Positions 40,701-53,136 of a stretch of 64,000 nucleotides of DNA are shown here, in pieces. This DNA comes from Xestospongia bergquistia. Its lineage: Eukaryota > Porifera > Demospongiae > Haplosclerida > Petrosiidae. The first letter of the stretch is position 1, and every line of letters begins with the position of its first letter. The notes beneath the pieces were generated by a model, which did not search any database, had not been told where the DNA came from, and saw nothing but the letters and a program-made list of their open reading frames with translations. Both the position numbers and the translations under genes were made by a program. The stretch is from the NCBI GenBank assembly GCA_963965975.1, contig OZ014412.1, positions 12,414,849 through 12,478,848 of the forward strand. The letters run 5' to 3'.

Positions 40701-42893
40701 TATTTTGTTAGTCCCATAGAGTCCTTTAGACTGACCTGTTTACTTTATTAACTTCACTCAATAGTCTAAACCTTATAAAGTCTTTAATTTAAAGACTTTA
40801 GAGTGTTAAGGCAAAACAACTTACTAAACAGTTAAGAATAGTTTATTTAGTTAGTCCCATAGAGTTTTTTAGACTGAGCTGTTTACTTTATTAACTTCAC
40901 TCAATAGTCTAAACCTTCTAAAGTCTTTAATTTAAAGACTTTAGAGTGTTAAGGCAAACCAACTTACTAAACTGTTAATCGCAGTTTATTTAGTTAGTCC
41001 CATACATTCCTTTAGACTGAGCTCTTTACTTTATTAACTTCACTCAATAGTCTAAACCTTCTAAAGTCTTTACTTTAAAGACTTTAGAGTGTTAATGCAA
41101 ACCAATTTACTAAACTGTTAAAAACAGTTCATTTAGTTAGTCCCAGGGAGTCCATTAGACTGAGCTGTTTACTTTGTTAACTTCAATCAATAGTCTAAAC
41201 CTTCTAAAGTCTTTAATTTAAAGACTTTAGAGTGTTAATACAAACCAACTTACTAAACTGTTGATAACAGTTTATTTAGTTAGTCCCATAGAGTCCTTTA
41301 GACTGAGCTGTTTACTTTATGAACTTCACTCAATAGTCTAAACCTTCTAAAGTCATTAATTTAAGGACTTTAGAGTGTTAATACAAACCAACATACTAAA
41401 CTGTTGATAACGGTTTATTTAGTTAGTCCCATAGAGTCCTTTAGACTGAGCTGTTTACTTTATTAACTTCACTCAATAGTCTAAACCTTCTAAAGTCTTT
41501 AATTTAAAGACTTTAGCGTGTTAATACAAACCAACTTACTAAACTGTTAATAACAATTTATTTAGTTAGTCCCATAGAGTGCTTTAGACTGAGCAGTTTA
41601 CTTTATTAACTTCACTCAATAGTCTAATACTTTTGAAGTCTTTAATTTAAAGACTTTAGAGTGTTAATGCAAACCAACTTACTAAACTGTTAATAACAGT
41701 TCATTTAGTTAGTCCCATAGAGTCCATTTGACTGAGAGGTTTACTTTGTTAACTTCAATCAATAGTCTAAACCTTCTAAAGTCTTTAATTTAAAGATTTT
41801 AGAGTGTTAATGCAAACCAACTTACTAAACTGTTAATAACAGTTTATTTAGTTAGTCCCATAGAGTCCTTTAGACTGAGCTGTTCACTTTATTAACTTCA
41901 CTCAATAGTCTAAACCTTCTAAAGTCTTTAATTTAAAGACTTTACAGTGTTAATGCAAACCAACTTACTAAACTGTTAATAACAGTTTATTTAGTTAGTC
42001 CCATAGAGTCCTTTACACTGAGCTGTTTACTTTGTTAACTTCACTCAATAGTCTAAACCTTCTAAAATCTTTAATTTAAAGACTTTAGAGTGTAATGGAA
42101 ACACACTTACTAAACTGTTAATAAAAATTCATTTAGTTAGTGCCTTAGAGGCCATTAGACTGAGCTTTTTACTTTGTTAACTTCAATCAATAGTGCAAGC
42201 CTTCTAAAGTATTTAGTTTAAAGACTTTAGAGTGTTAAAGCAAAGACACTTACTAAACTGTTAATAACAGTTTATTTTGTTAGTCCCATAGAGTCCTCTA
42301 GACTGAGCTGTTTACTTTATTAACTTCACTCAATAGTCTAAACCTTCTAAAGTCTTTAATTTAAAGACTTTAGTGGCTTAATGCTAACCAACTTACTAAA
42401 CTGTTAATAACAGTTTATTTAGTTAGTCCAATAGAGTCCTTTAGACTGATCTGTTTACTTTATTAACTACACTCAATAGTCTAAACCTTCTAAAGTCTTT
42501 AATTTAAAGGCTTTAGAGTGTTAATACAAACCAACTTACTAAAATGTTAATAACAGTTTATTTCTTAGTCCCATAGAGTCCTTTAGACTAAGCCGTTTAA
42601 TTTATGACCTTCACTCAATAGTCTAAACCTTCTAAAGACTTTAATTTAAAGACTTTAGAGTGTTAATGTAAACCAACTTACTAAACTGTTAATAACAGTT
42701 TATTTAGTTAGTCCCATAGAGTCCTTTAGACTGAGCTGTTTACTTTATTAACTTCACTCAATAATCTAAACCTTCTAAAGACTTTAATTTAAAGACTTTA
42801 GAGTGTTAATACAAACCAACTTGCTAAACTGTTGATAACAGTTTATTTAGTTAGTCCCATAGAGTCCTTTAGACTGAGCTGTTTACTTTATTA
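37730..42893 (-). repeat. 19-monomer HOR, period 2,713 bp
   Basis: Segment 37.73-40.18 kb is repeated at 40.44-42.89 kb with a constant 2,713-bp offset. Markers are CTATACCTTCTAAAG (37769 and 40482), a four-base loss in the palindrome at 37928 and 40641, and CAGTTTATTTCTTAGTCC (39841 and 42554). The linker 40.18-40.44 kb is not part of the match. Confidence 0.87.
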
Positions 42894-42899
42894 ACTTCA

Positions 42900-44090
42900 C
42901 TCAATAGTCTAAACCTTCTAAACTCTTTAATTTAAAGACTTTAGAGTGTTAAGGGAAACCAACTTACTAAACTGTTAATAACAGTTCATTTAGTTAGTCC
43001 AATAGAGTCCATTACACTGAGCTGTTTACTTTATTAACTTCACTCAATAGTCTAAATCATCTAAAGTCTTTAATTTAAAGACTGTAGAGTGTTAATGCAA
43101 ACAAACTTACTAAACTGTTAATAACAGTTCATTTACTTAGTCCCATAGAGTCCATTAGACTGAGCTGTTTACTTTATTAACTTCAATCAATAGTCTAAAC
43201 CTTCTAAAGTCTTTAATTTAAAGACTTTAGAGTATTAATGCGAACCCACCTACTAAACTGTTAATAACTGTTCATTTAGTTAGTCGCTTAGAGTCCATTA
43301 GACTGAGCTGTTTACTTTGTTAACTTCAATCAATAGTCTAAACCTTCTAAAGTCTTTAATTTAAAGACTTAACAGTATTAATACAAACCAACTTACTAAA
43401 CTGTTAATAACAGTTTATTTAGTTAGTCCCATAGAGTCCTTTAGACTGAGCTGTTTACTTTATTAACTTCACTCAATAATCTAAACCTTCTAAAGTCTTT
43501 AATTTAAAGACTTTAGAGTGTTAATACAAACCAACTGGCTAAACTGTTGATAACAGTTTATTTAGTTAGTCCCATAGAGTCCTTTAGACTGAGGTGTTTA
43601 CTTTATTAACTTCACTCAATAGTCTAAACCTTCTAAACTCTTTAATTTAAAGACTTTAGAGTGTTAAGGGAAACCAACTTACTAAACTGTTAATAACAGT
43701 TCATTTAGTTAGTCCAATAGAGTCCATTACACTGAGCTGTTTACTTTATTAACTTCACTCAATAGTCTAAATCATCTAAAGTCTTTAATTTAAAGACTGT
43801 AGTGTGTTAATGCAAACCAACTTACTAAACTGTTAATAACAGTTCATTTAGTTAGTCCCATAGAGTCCATTAGACTGAGCTGTTCACTTTGTTAACTTCA
43901 ATCCATAGTCTAAACCTTCTAAAGTCTTTAATTTAAAGACTTTAGAGTATTAATGCGAAGCAACCTACTAAACTGTTAATAACTGTTCATTTAGTTAGTC
44001 GCTTAGAGTCCATTAGACTGAGCTGTTTACTTTGTTCACTTCAATCAATAGTCTAAACCTTCTAAAGTCTTTAATTTAAAGACTTAAGAG
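42900..44090 (-). repeat. 5-monomer HOR, 715 bp, tandem duplicate
   Basis: TAGTCGCTTAGAG occurs at 43281 and 43996, exactly five monomers apart. GTTAAGGGAAACC precedes it in each copy. A related block lies at 36.94-37.6 kb. Confidence 0.82.
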
Positions 44091-45099
44091 TATTAATACA
44101 AACCAACTTACTAAACTGTTAATAACAGTTTATTTAGTTACTCCCATAGAGTCCTTTAGACTGAGCTGCTTAATTTATGAACTTCACTCAATAGTCTAAA
44201 CCTTCTAAAGTCTTTAATTTAAAGACTTTAGAGTGTTAATGTAAACCAACTTATTAAACTTTTAATAACAGTTAATTTAGTTAGTCCCATAGAGTCCGTT
44301 AGACTGAGCTGTTTACTTTATTAACTTCACTCAATAGTCTAAACCTTCTAAAGTCTTTAATTTAAAGACTTTAGAGTGTTAATACAAACCAACTTACTAA
44401 ACTGTTGATAAAAGTTTATTTAGTTAGTCCCATAGAGACCTTTAGACTGAGCTGTTTACTTTATTAACATCACTCAATAGTCTATACCTTCTAAAGTCTT
44501 TAATTTAAAGACTTTAGACTGTTAATGCAAACCAACTTACTAAACTGTTAATAACAGTTCATTTAGTTTGTCCAATAGAGTCCATTACACTGAGCTGTTT
44601 ACTTTATTAACTTCACTCAATAGTCTAAATCGTCTAAAGTCTTTAATTTAAAGACTTTTGAGCGTTAAGGCAAAGCAACTTACTAAATTGTTAATAACGG
44701 TTTATTTTGTTAGTCCCATAGAGTCCTTTAGACTGACCTGTTTACTTTATTAACTTCACTCAATAGTCTAAACCTTATAAAGTCTTTAATTTAAAGACTT
44801 TAGAGTGTTAATGCAAACCAACTTACTAAACTGTTAATAACAGTTTATTTTGTTAGTCCCATAGAGTCCTTTAGACTGAGCTGTTTACTTTATTAACTTC
44901 ACTCAATAGTCTAAACCTTCTAAAGTCTTTTATTTAAAGACTTTAGAGTGTTAATGTAAACCAACTTACTAAACTGTTAATAACAGTTTAGTTAGTTAGT
45001 CCCATAGAGTCCTTTAGACTTATCTGTTTACTTTATTAACTTCACTCAATAGTCTAAACCTTATAAAGTCTTTAATTTAAAGACTTTAGAGTGTTAATG

Positions 45100-47700
45100 C
45101 AAACCAACTTACTAAACTGTTAATAACAATTCATTTAGTTAGTGCGTTAGAGTCCTTTAGACTGAGCTGTTTACTTTATTAACTTCACTCAATAGTCTAC
45201 GCCTTCTAAAGTCTTTAATTTAAAGACTTTAGAGCGTTAAAGCAAAGCAACTTATTAAATTCTTAATAACGGTTTATTTTGTTAGTCCCATAGAGTCCTT
45301 TAGACTGACCTGTTTACTTTATTAACTTCACTCAATAGTCTAAACCTTATAAAGTCTTTAATTTAAAGACTTTGTAGTGTTAATGCAAACCAACTTACTA
45401 AACTGTTAATAACAGTTTATTTTGTTAGTCCCATATAGTCCTTTAGACTGAGCTGTTTACTTTATTAACTTCACTCAATAGTCTATACCTTCTAAAGTCT
45501 TTAATTTAAAGACTGTAGAGTCTTAATGCAAACCAACTTACTAAACTGTTAATAACAGTTTATTTTGTTAGTCCCATAGAGTCCTTTAGACTGAGCTTTT
45601 TACTTTATTAACTTCACTCAATAGTCTAAACCTTCTAAAGTCTTTTATTTAAAGACTTTAGAGCGTTAATGTAAACCAACTTACCAAACTGTTAATAACA
45701 GTTTAGTTAGTTAGTCCCATAGAGTCCTTTAGACTGAGCTGTTTACTTTATTAACTTCACTCAATAGTCTAAAACTTCTAAAGTCTTTAATTTAAAGACT
45801 TTAGAGTGTTAATACAAACCAACTTACTAAACTGTTGATAACAGTTTATTTAGTTAGTCCGATAGAGTCCTTTAGACTGAGCTCTTTAATTATTAACTTC
45901 ACTCAACAGTCTAAACCTTCTAAAGTCTTTAATTTAAAGACTTTAGAGTGATAATGCAAACCAACTTACTAAACCGTTAATAACAGTTCATTTAGTTAGT
46001 CCAATAGAGTCCATTACACTGAGCTGTTTACTTTATTAACTTCACTCAATAGTCTAAACCTTCCAACGTCTTTAATTTAAAGACTTTAGAGTGTAATGCA
46101 AACCAACTTACTAAACTGTTAATAACAATTCATTTAGTTAGTGCCTTAGAGTCCATTAGAATGAGCAGTTTACTTTGTTCACTTCAATCAATAGTCTAAA
46201 CCTTCTAAAGTCTTTAATTTAAAGACTTTAGAGCGTTAAGGCAAAGCAACTTACTAAACTGTTAATAAAAGTTTATTTTGTTAGTCCCATAGAGTCCTTT
46301 AGACTGAGCTGTTTACTTTATTAACTTCACTCAATAGTCTGAACCTTATAAAGTCTTTAATTTAAAGACTTTAGAGTGTTAATGCAAACCAACTTACTAA
46401 ACTGTTCATAACAATTCATTTAGTTAGTGCCTTAGAGTCCTTTAGACCGAGCTGTTTACTTTATTAACTTCACTCAATAGTCTACGCCTTCTAAAGTCTT
46501 TAATTTTAAGACTTTAGAGCGTTAAGGCAAAGCAACTTACTAAATTCTTAATAACGGTTTATTTTGTTAGTCCCATAGAGTCCTTAAACTGACCTCTTTA
46601 CTTTATTAACTTCACTCAATAGTCTAAACCTTATAAAGTCTTTAATTTAAAGACTTTGGAGTGTTAATGCAAACCAACTTACTAAACTGTTAATAACAGT
46701 TTATTTTGTTAGTCCCATATAGTCCTTTAGACTGAGCTGTTTACTTTATTAACTTCACTCAATAGTCTATACCTTCTAAAGTCTTTAATTTAAAGACTGT
46801 AGAGTCTTAATGCAAACCAACTTACTAAACTGTTAATAACAGTTTATTTTGTTAGTCCCATAGAGTCCTTTAGACTGAGCTTTTTACTTTATTAACTTCA
46901 CTCAATAGTCTAAACCTTATAAAGGCTTTTATTTAAAGAGTTTAGAGTGTTAATGTAAACCAACCTACCAAACTGTTAATAACAGTTTAGTTAGTTAGTC
47001 CCATAGAGTCCTTTAGACTGAGCTGTTTACTTTATTAACTTCACTCAATAGTCTAAAACTTCTAAAGTCTTTAATTTAAAGACTTTAGAGTGTTAATACA
47101 AACCAACTTACTAAACTGTTGATAACAGTTTATTTAGTTAGTCCCATAGAGTCCTTTAGACTGAGCTCTTTAATTATTAACTTCACTCAACAGTCTAAAC
47201 CTTCTAAAGTCTTTAATTTAACGACTTTAGAGTGATAATGCAAACCAACTTACTAAACTGTTAATAACAGTTCATTTAGTTAGTCCAATAGAGTCCATTA
47301 CACTGAGCTGTTTACTTTATTAACTTCACTCAATAGTCTAAACCTTCCAACGTCTTTAATTTAAAGACTTTAGAGTGTAATGCAAACCAACTTACTAAAC
47401 TGTTAATAACAATTCATTTAGTTAGTGCCTTAGAGTCCATTAGAATGAGCAGTTTACTTTGTTCACTTCAATCAATAGTCTAAACCTTCTAAAGTCTTTA
47501 ATTTAAAGACTTTAGAGCGTTAAGGCAAAGCAACTTACTAAACTGTTAATAACAGTTTATTTTGTTAGTCCCATAGAGTCCTTTAGACTGAGCTGTTTAC
47601 TTTATTAACTTCACTCAATACTCTGAACCTTATAAAGTCTTTAATTTAAAGACTTTAGAGTGTTAATGCAAACCAACTTACTAAACTGTTCATAACAGTT
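45100..47700 (-). repeat. 9-monomer HOR, about 1,285 bp, tandem duplicate
   Basis: TCTTAATAACGG (45261 and 46546) and GCTCTTTAATTATTAAC (45881 and 47165) keep an offset of 1,284-1,285 bp, and the intervening variants follow in the same order. Confidence 0.85.
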
Positions 47701-50700
47701 TATTTTGTTAGTCCCATAGAGTCCTTTAGACTGAGCTGTTTATTTTATTAACTTCACTCAATAATCTAAACCTTCTAAAGTCTTTAATTTGAAGACTGTA
47801 AAGTCTTATTGCAAACCAACTTACTAAACTGTTAATAATAGTTTATTTTGTTAGTCCCATAGAGTCCTTTAGACTGAGCTATTTACTTTATTAACTTCAC
47901 TCAATATTCTAAACCTTCTAAAGTCTTTAATTTAAAGACTTTAGAGTGTTAATGTAAACCAACTTACTAAACTGTTAATAACAGTTTATTTAGTTAGTCC
48001 CATAGAGTCCTTTAGACTGAGCTGTTTACTTGATTAACTTCACTCAATAGTCTAAACCTTCTAAAGTCTTTAAGTTAAAGACTTTAGAGTGTTAATACAA
48101 ACCAACTTACTAAACTGTTGATAACAGTTTATTTAGTTAGTCCCATAGAGTCCTTTAGACTGAGCTGTTTACTTTATTAACTTCACTCAATAGTCTAAAC
48201 CTTCTAAAGTCTTTAATTTAAAGACTTTAGAGTGTTAATGCAAACCAACTTACTAAACTGTTAATAACAGTTCATTTAGTTAGTCCAATGAAGACAATTA
48301 GACTGAGCTGTTTACTTTATTAACTTCACTCAATAGTCTAAATCATCTAAAGACTTTAATTTAAAGACTGTAGTGTGTTAATGCAAACCAACTTACTAAA
48401 CTGTTAATAACAGTTCATTTAGTTAGTCCCATAGAGTCCATTAGACTGAACTGTTCACTTTGTTAACTTCAATCCATAGTCTAAACCTTCTAAAGTCTTT
48501 AATTTAATGACTTTAGAGTCTTAATGCAAACCAACCTACTAAACTGTTAATAACAGTTCATTTAGTTAGTCCCTTAGAGTCCATTAGACTGAGCTGTTTA
48601 CTTTGTTAACTTCAATCAATAGTCTAAACCTTCTAAAGTCTTTAATTTAAAGACTTTAGAGTGTTAATGCAAAACCAACTTACTAAACTGTTAATAACAG
48701 TTTATTTAGTTAGTCCCATAGAGTCCTTTAGACTGAGCTGTTTACTTTGTTGACTTCAATCAATAGTCTAAACCTTCTAAAGTCTTTAATTTAAAGACTT
48801 TAGAGTGTTAATGCAAACCAACTTACTAAATTGTTAATAACAGTTTATTTAGTTAGTCCCATAGAGTCCTTTAGACTGAGCTGTTAACTTTATTAACTTC
48901 ACTCAATAGTCTAAACCTTCTAAAGTCTTTAATTTAAGGACTTTAGAGTGTTAATACAAACCAACTTACTAAACTGTTAATAACAGTTTATTTAGTGAGT
49001 CCCATAGAGTCCATTAGACTGAGCTGTTTACTTTATTAACTTCACTCAATAGTCTAAATCTTCTAAGGTCTTTAATTGAAAGACTTTAGAGTGTAATGCA
49101 AACCAACTTACTAAACTGTTAATAACAATTCATTTAGTTAGTGCCTTAGAGTCCATTAGACTGAGCTGTTTACTTTGTTAACTTCAATCAATAGTCTAAA
49201 CCTTCTAAAGTCTTTAATTTAAAGACTTTAGAGCGTTAAGGCACAGCAACTTACTAAACTGTTAATAACGGTTTATGTTGTTAGTCCCATAGAGTCCTTT
49301 AGACTGAGCTGTTTACTTTATTAACTTCAGTCAATAGTCTAAACCTTATAAAGTCTTTAATTTAAAGACTTTAGAGTCTTAATGCAAACCAACTTACTAA
49401 ACTGTTAATAACAGTTTATTTTGTTAGTCCCATAGAGTCCTTTAGACTGAGCTCTTTACTTTATTAACTTCAATCAATAGTCTAAACCTTCTAAAGTCTT
49501 TAATTTAAAGACTTTAGAGTGTTAATGCAAACCAATTTAATAAACTGTTAAAAACAGTTCATTTAGTTAGTCCCAGAGAGTCCATTAGACTGAGCTGTTT
49601 ACTTTATTAACTTCCCTCAATAGTCTAAAACTTCTGAAGTCATTAATTTAAAGACTTTAGAGTGTTAATACAACCAACATACTAAACTGTTAATAACAGT
49701 TCATTTAGTTAGACCCATAGAGTCCTTTAGACTGAACTGTTTACTTTATTAACTTCAATCAATAGTCTAAACCTTCTAAAGTCTTTAATTTAAAGACTTT
49801 AGAATGTTAATACAAACCAACTTACTAAACTGTTAATAACAGTTTATATAGTTAGACCCATAGAGTCCTTTAGACTGAGCTGTTTACTTTATTAACTTCA
49901 ATCAATAGTCTAAACCTTCTAAAGTCTTTAATTTAAAGACTTTAAAGTGTTAATGCAAACCAAATTACTAAACTGTTAATAACAGTTTATATAGTTAGTC
50001 CCATAGAGTCCTTTAGACTGAGCTGTTTAATTTATTAACTTCACTCAATAGTCTAAACCTTCTAAAGTCTTTAATTTAAAGACTTTATAGAGTTAATGCA
50101 AACAAACTTACTAAACTGTTAATAACATTTTTTTTAGTTAGTCCCATAGAGTCCTTTAGACTGAGCTGTTTACTTTATTAATTTCACTCAATAGTCTAAT
50201 CCTTCTAAAGTCTTTAATTTAAAGACTTTAGAGTGTTAATGCAAACCAACTTACTAAACTGTTAATAACAGTTCATTTATTTAGTCCCTTAGAGTCCATT
50301 AGACTGAGCTGTTTACTTTGTTCACTTCAACCAATAGTCTAAACCTTCTAAAGTCTTTAATTTAAAGACTTTAGAGCGTTAATGCAAAGCAACTTACTAA
50401 ACTGTTAATAACAATTTATTTTGTTAGTCCCATAGAGTCCTTTAGGCTGAGCTGTTTACTTTGTTAACTTCACTCAATAGTCTAAACCTTCTAAAGTCTT
50501 TAATTTAAAGACTTTAGAGTCTTAATGCAAACAAACTTACTAAACTGTTAATAACAGTTTATTTTGTTAGTCCCATAGAGTCCTTTAGACTGACCTTTTC
50601 ATTTTATTAACTTCACTCAATAGTCTAAACCTTCTAAAGTCTTTAATTTAAAGACTTTAGAGTGTTAATGCAAACCAACTTACAAAACTGTTAATAACAG

Positions 50701-52933
50701 TTTATTTAGTTAGTCCCATAGAGTCCTTTAGACTGAGCTGTTTACTTTATTAACTTCACTAAATAGTCTAAACCTTCTAAAGTCTTTAATTTAAAGACTT
50801 TAGAGTGTTAATACAAACCAACTTACCAAACTGTTGATAACAGTTTATTTAGTTAGTCCCATAGAGTCTTTTAGACTGAGCTGTTTACTTTATTAACTTC
50901 AGTCAATAGTCTAAACCTTCTAAAGTCTTTAATTTAAAGACTTTAGAGTGTTAATGCAAACCAACTTACTAAACTGTTAATAACAGTTCATTTAGTTAGT
51001 CCAATGAAGACCATTAGACTGAGCTGTTTACTTTATTAACTTCACTCAATAGTCTAAATCATCTAAAGACTTTAATTTAAAGACTGTAGTGTGTTAATGC
51101 AAACCAACTTACTAAACTGTTAATAACAGTTCATTTAGTTACTCCCATAGAGTCCATTAGACTGAGCTGTTTACTTTGTTAACTTCACTCAATAGTCTAA
51201 ACCTTCTAAAGTCTTTAATTTAAAGACTTTAGAGTATTAAGGCAAACCAACTTACTAAACTGTTAATAACTATTTATTTAGTTAGTCCCATAGAGTCCTT
51301 TAGACTGAGCTGTTTAATTTGTTAACTTCAATCAATAGTGTAAACCTTCTAAAGTCTTTAATTTAAAGACTTTAGAGTGTTAATGCAAACCAACTTACTA
51401 AACTGTTAATAACAGTTTATTTAGTTAGTCCCATAGAGTCCTTTAGACTGAGCTGTTTACTTTATTAACTTCAATCAATAGTCTAAACCTTCTAAAGTCT
51501 TTAATTTAAAGACTTTAGAGTGTTAATGCAAACCAACTTACTAAACTGTTAATAACAGTTTATTTAGTTAGTCCCATAGAGTCGCTTAGACTGAGCTGTT
51601 TATTTTATTAACTTCACTTAACAGTCTAAACCTTCTAAAGTCTTTAATTTAAAGACTTTAGAGTGTTAACGCAAGCCAACTTACGAAACTGTTAATAACA
51701 GTTTATTTAGTTAGTCCCATAGAGTCGTTTAGACTGAGCTGTTTACTTTATTAACTTCACTCAACAGTCTAAACCTTCTAAAGTCTTTAATTTAAAGACT
51801 TTAGAGTGTAATGCAAACCAACTTACTAAACTGTTAATAACAATTCATTTAGTTAGTGCCTTAGAGTCGTTTAGACTGAGCTGTTTACTTTGTTCACTTC
51901 AATCAATAGTCTAAACCTTCTAAAGTCTTTAATTTAAAGACTTTAGAGTGTTAAGGCAAAGGAACTTACTAAACTGTTAATAATAGTTTATTTAGTTAGT
52001 CCCATAGAGTCCTTTAGACTGAGCTGTTTACTTTATTAACTTCAGTCAATAGTCTAAACCTTCTAAAGTCTTTAATTTAAAGACTTTAGAGTGTTAAGGC
52101 AAACCAACTTACTAAACTGTTAATCACAGTTTATTTAGTTAGTCCCATACATTCCTTTAGACTGAGCTGTTTACTTTATTAACTTCACCCAATAGTCTAA
52201 ACCTTCAAAAGTCTTTAATTTAAAGACTTTAGAGTGTTAATGCAAACCAATTTACTAAACTGTTAAACACAGTTCATTTAGTTAATCCCAGAGAGTCCAT
52301 TAGACTGAGCTGTTTACTTTGTTAACTTCAATCAATAGTCTAAACCTTCTAAAGTCCTTAATTTAAAGACTTTAGAGTGTTAATACAAACCAAGTTACTA
52401 AACTGTTAATAACAGTTTATTTAGTTAGTCGCATAGAGTCCTTTAGACTGAGCTGTTTACTTTATTAACTTCACTCAATAGTCTAAACTTCTGAAGTCTT
52501 TAATTTAAAGACTTTAGAGTGTTAATGCAAACTAACTTACTAAACTGTTAATAACAGTTCATTTAGTTAGTCCCATAGAGTCCATTAGACTGAGCTGTTT
52601 ACTTTGTTAACTTCAATCAATAGTCTAAACCTTCTAAAGTCTTTAATTTAAAGACTTTAGAATGTTAATACAAACCAACTTACTAAACTGTTAATAACAG
52701 TTTATATAGTTAGACCCATAGAGTCCTTTAGACTGAGCTGTTTACTTTATTAACTTCAATCAATAGTCTAAACCTTCTAAAGTCTTTAATTTAAAGACTT
52801 CAGAGTGTTAATGCAAACCAACTTACTAAACTGTTAATAACAGTTTATATAGTTAGTCCCATAGAGTCCTTTAGACTGAGCTGTTTAATTTATTAACTTC
52901 ACTCAATAGTCTAAACCTTCTAAAGTCTTTAAT

Positions 52934-52937
52934 TTAA
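52934..52937. repeat. TTAA target-site duplication, left
   Basis: TTAA directly abuts the left terminal inverted repeat. It is the second TTAA inside the large satellite palindrome. Its partner is at 55442-55445. Confidence 0.95.
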
Positions 52938-52950
52938 CCCTTTGAGCGCG
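52938..52950. repeat. Left terminal inverted repeat of piggyBac element
   Basis: CCCTTTGAGCGCG is the exact reverse complement of 55429-55441. It is the terminal transposase-recognition sequence. A second CGCG follows at 52970-52973. Confidence 0.95.
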
Positions 52951-53136
52951 AAGGGCATATATTTATACACGCGGAATACGTTGTAAAAAAGCGGAAGTCA
53001 TATTTTTATAACCAGCTGAAAATTATTCATTATTGATTAAAACAGGAGTGTCTGTGGCTTTTAGAGTTTTGATTACTGGTGCTTTGATCTTCTTTTGGAC
53101 TCTGCTTTGATCTTCTTTGTCAAGTTTTTCTGTACA
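52951..53136 (+). promoter_or_regulatory. Leader and probable promoter region of the transposase
   Basis: This is 186 bp between the terminal repeat and the start codon. It holds an AT-rich TATA-like stretch, TATATTTATA, at 52958-52967, and another at about 53001-53010. A 15-bp direct repeat, GCTTTGATCTTCTTT, lies at 53081-53095 and 53104-53118 just before the gene. The subterminal part probably also binds transposase, as in other piggyBac elements. The transcription start cannot be placed from sequence alone. Confidence 0.45.

Larger units (their letters stand above)
18273..52937 (-). repeat. 143-bp satellite array, reverse (R) orientation, upstream of the transposon
   Basis: About 242 monomers of the same satellite run on the opposite strand. 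The period is 143 bp and the central base of the large palindrome is T on this strand, as expected for the reverse complement of F. Variant families recur in blocks that mark nested HORs. Indels are small, such as the loss of six bases in CTGTTAACAG at 31121 and 31690 and of CTTAGT-adjacent bases at 39851 and 42564. No ORF, RNA gene or second mobile element is seen. Confidence 0.97.

Noticed and set aside
53081-53118. The 15-bp direct repeat before the gene as a second target duplication or nested insertion
   Set aside because: Only eight bases separate the copies and there are no inverted ends, so it is a small local duplication in the leader.
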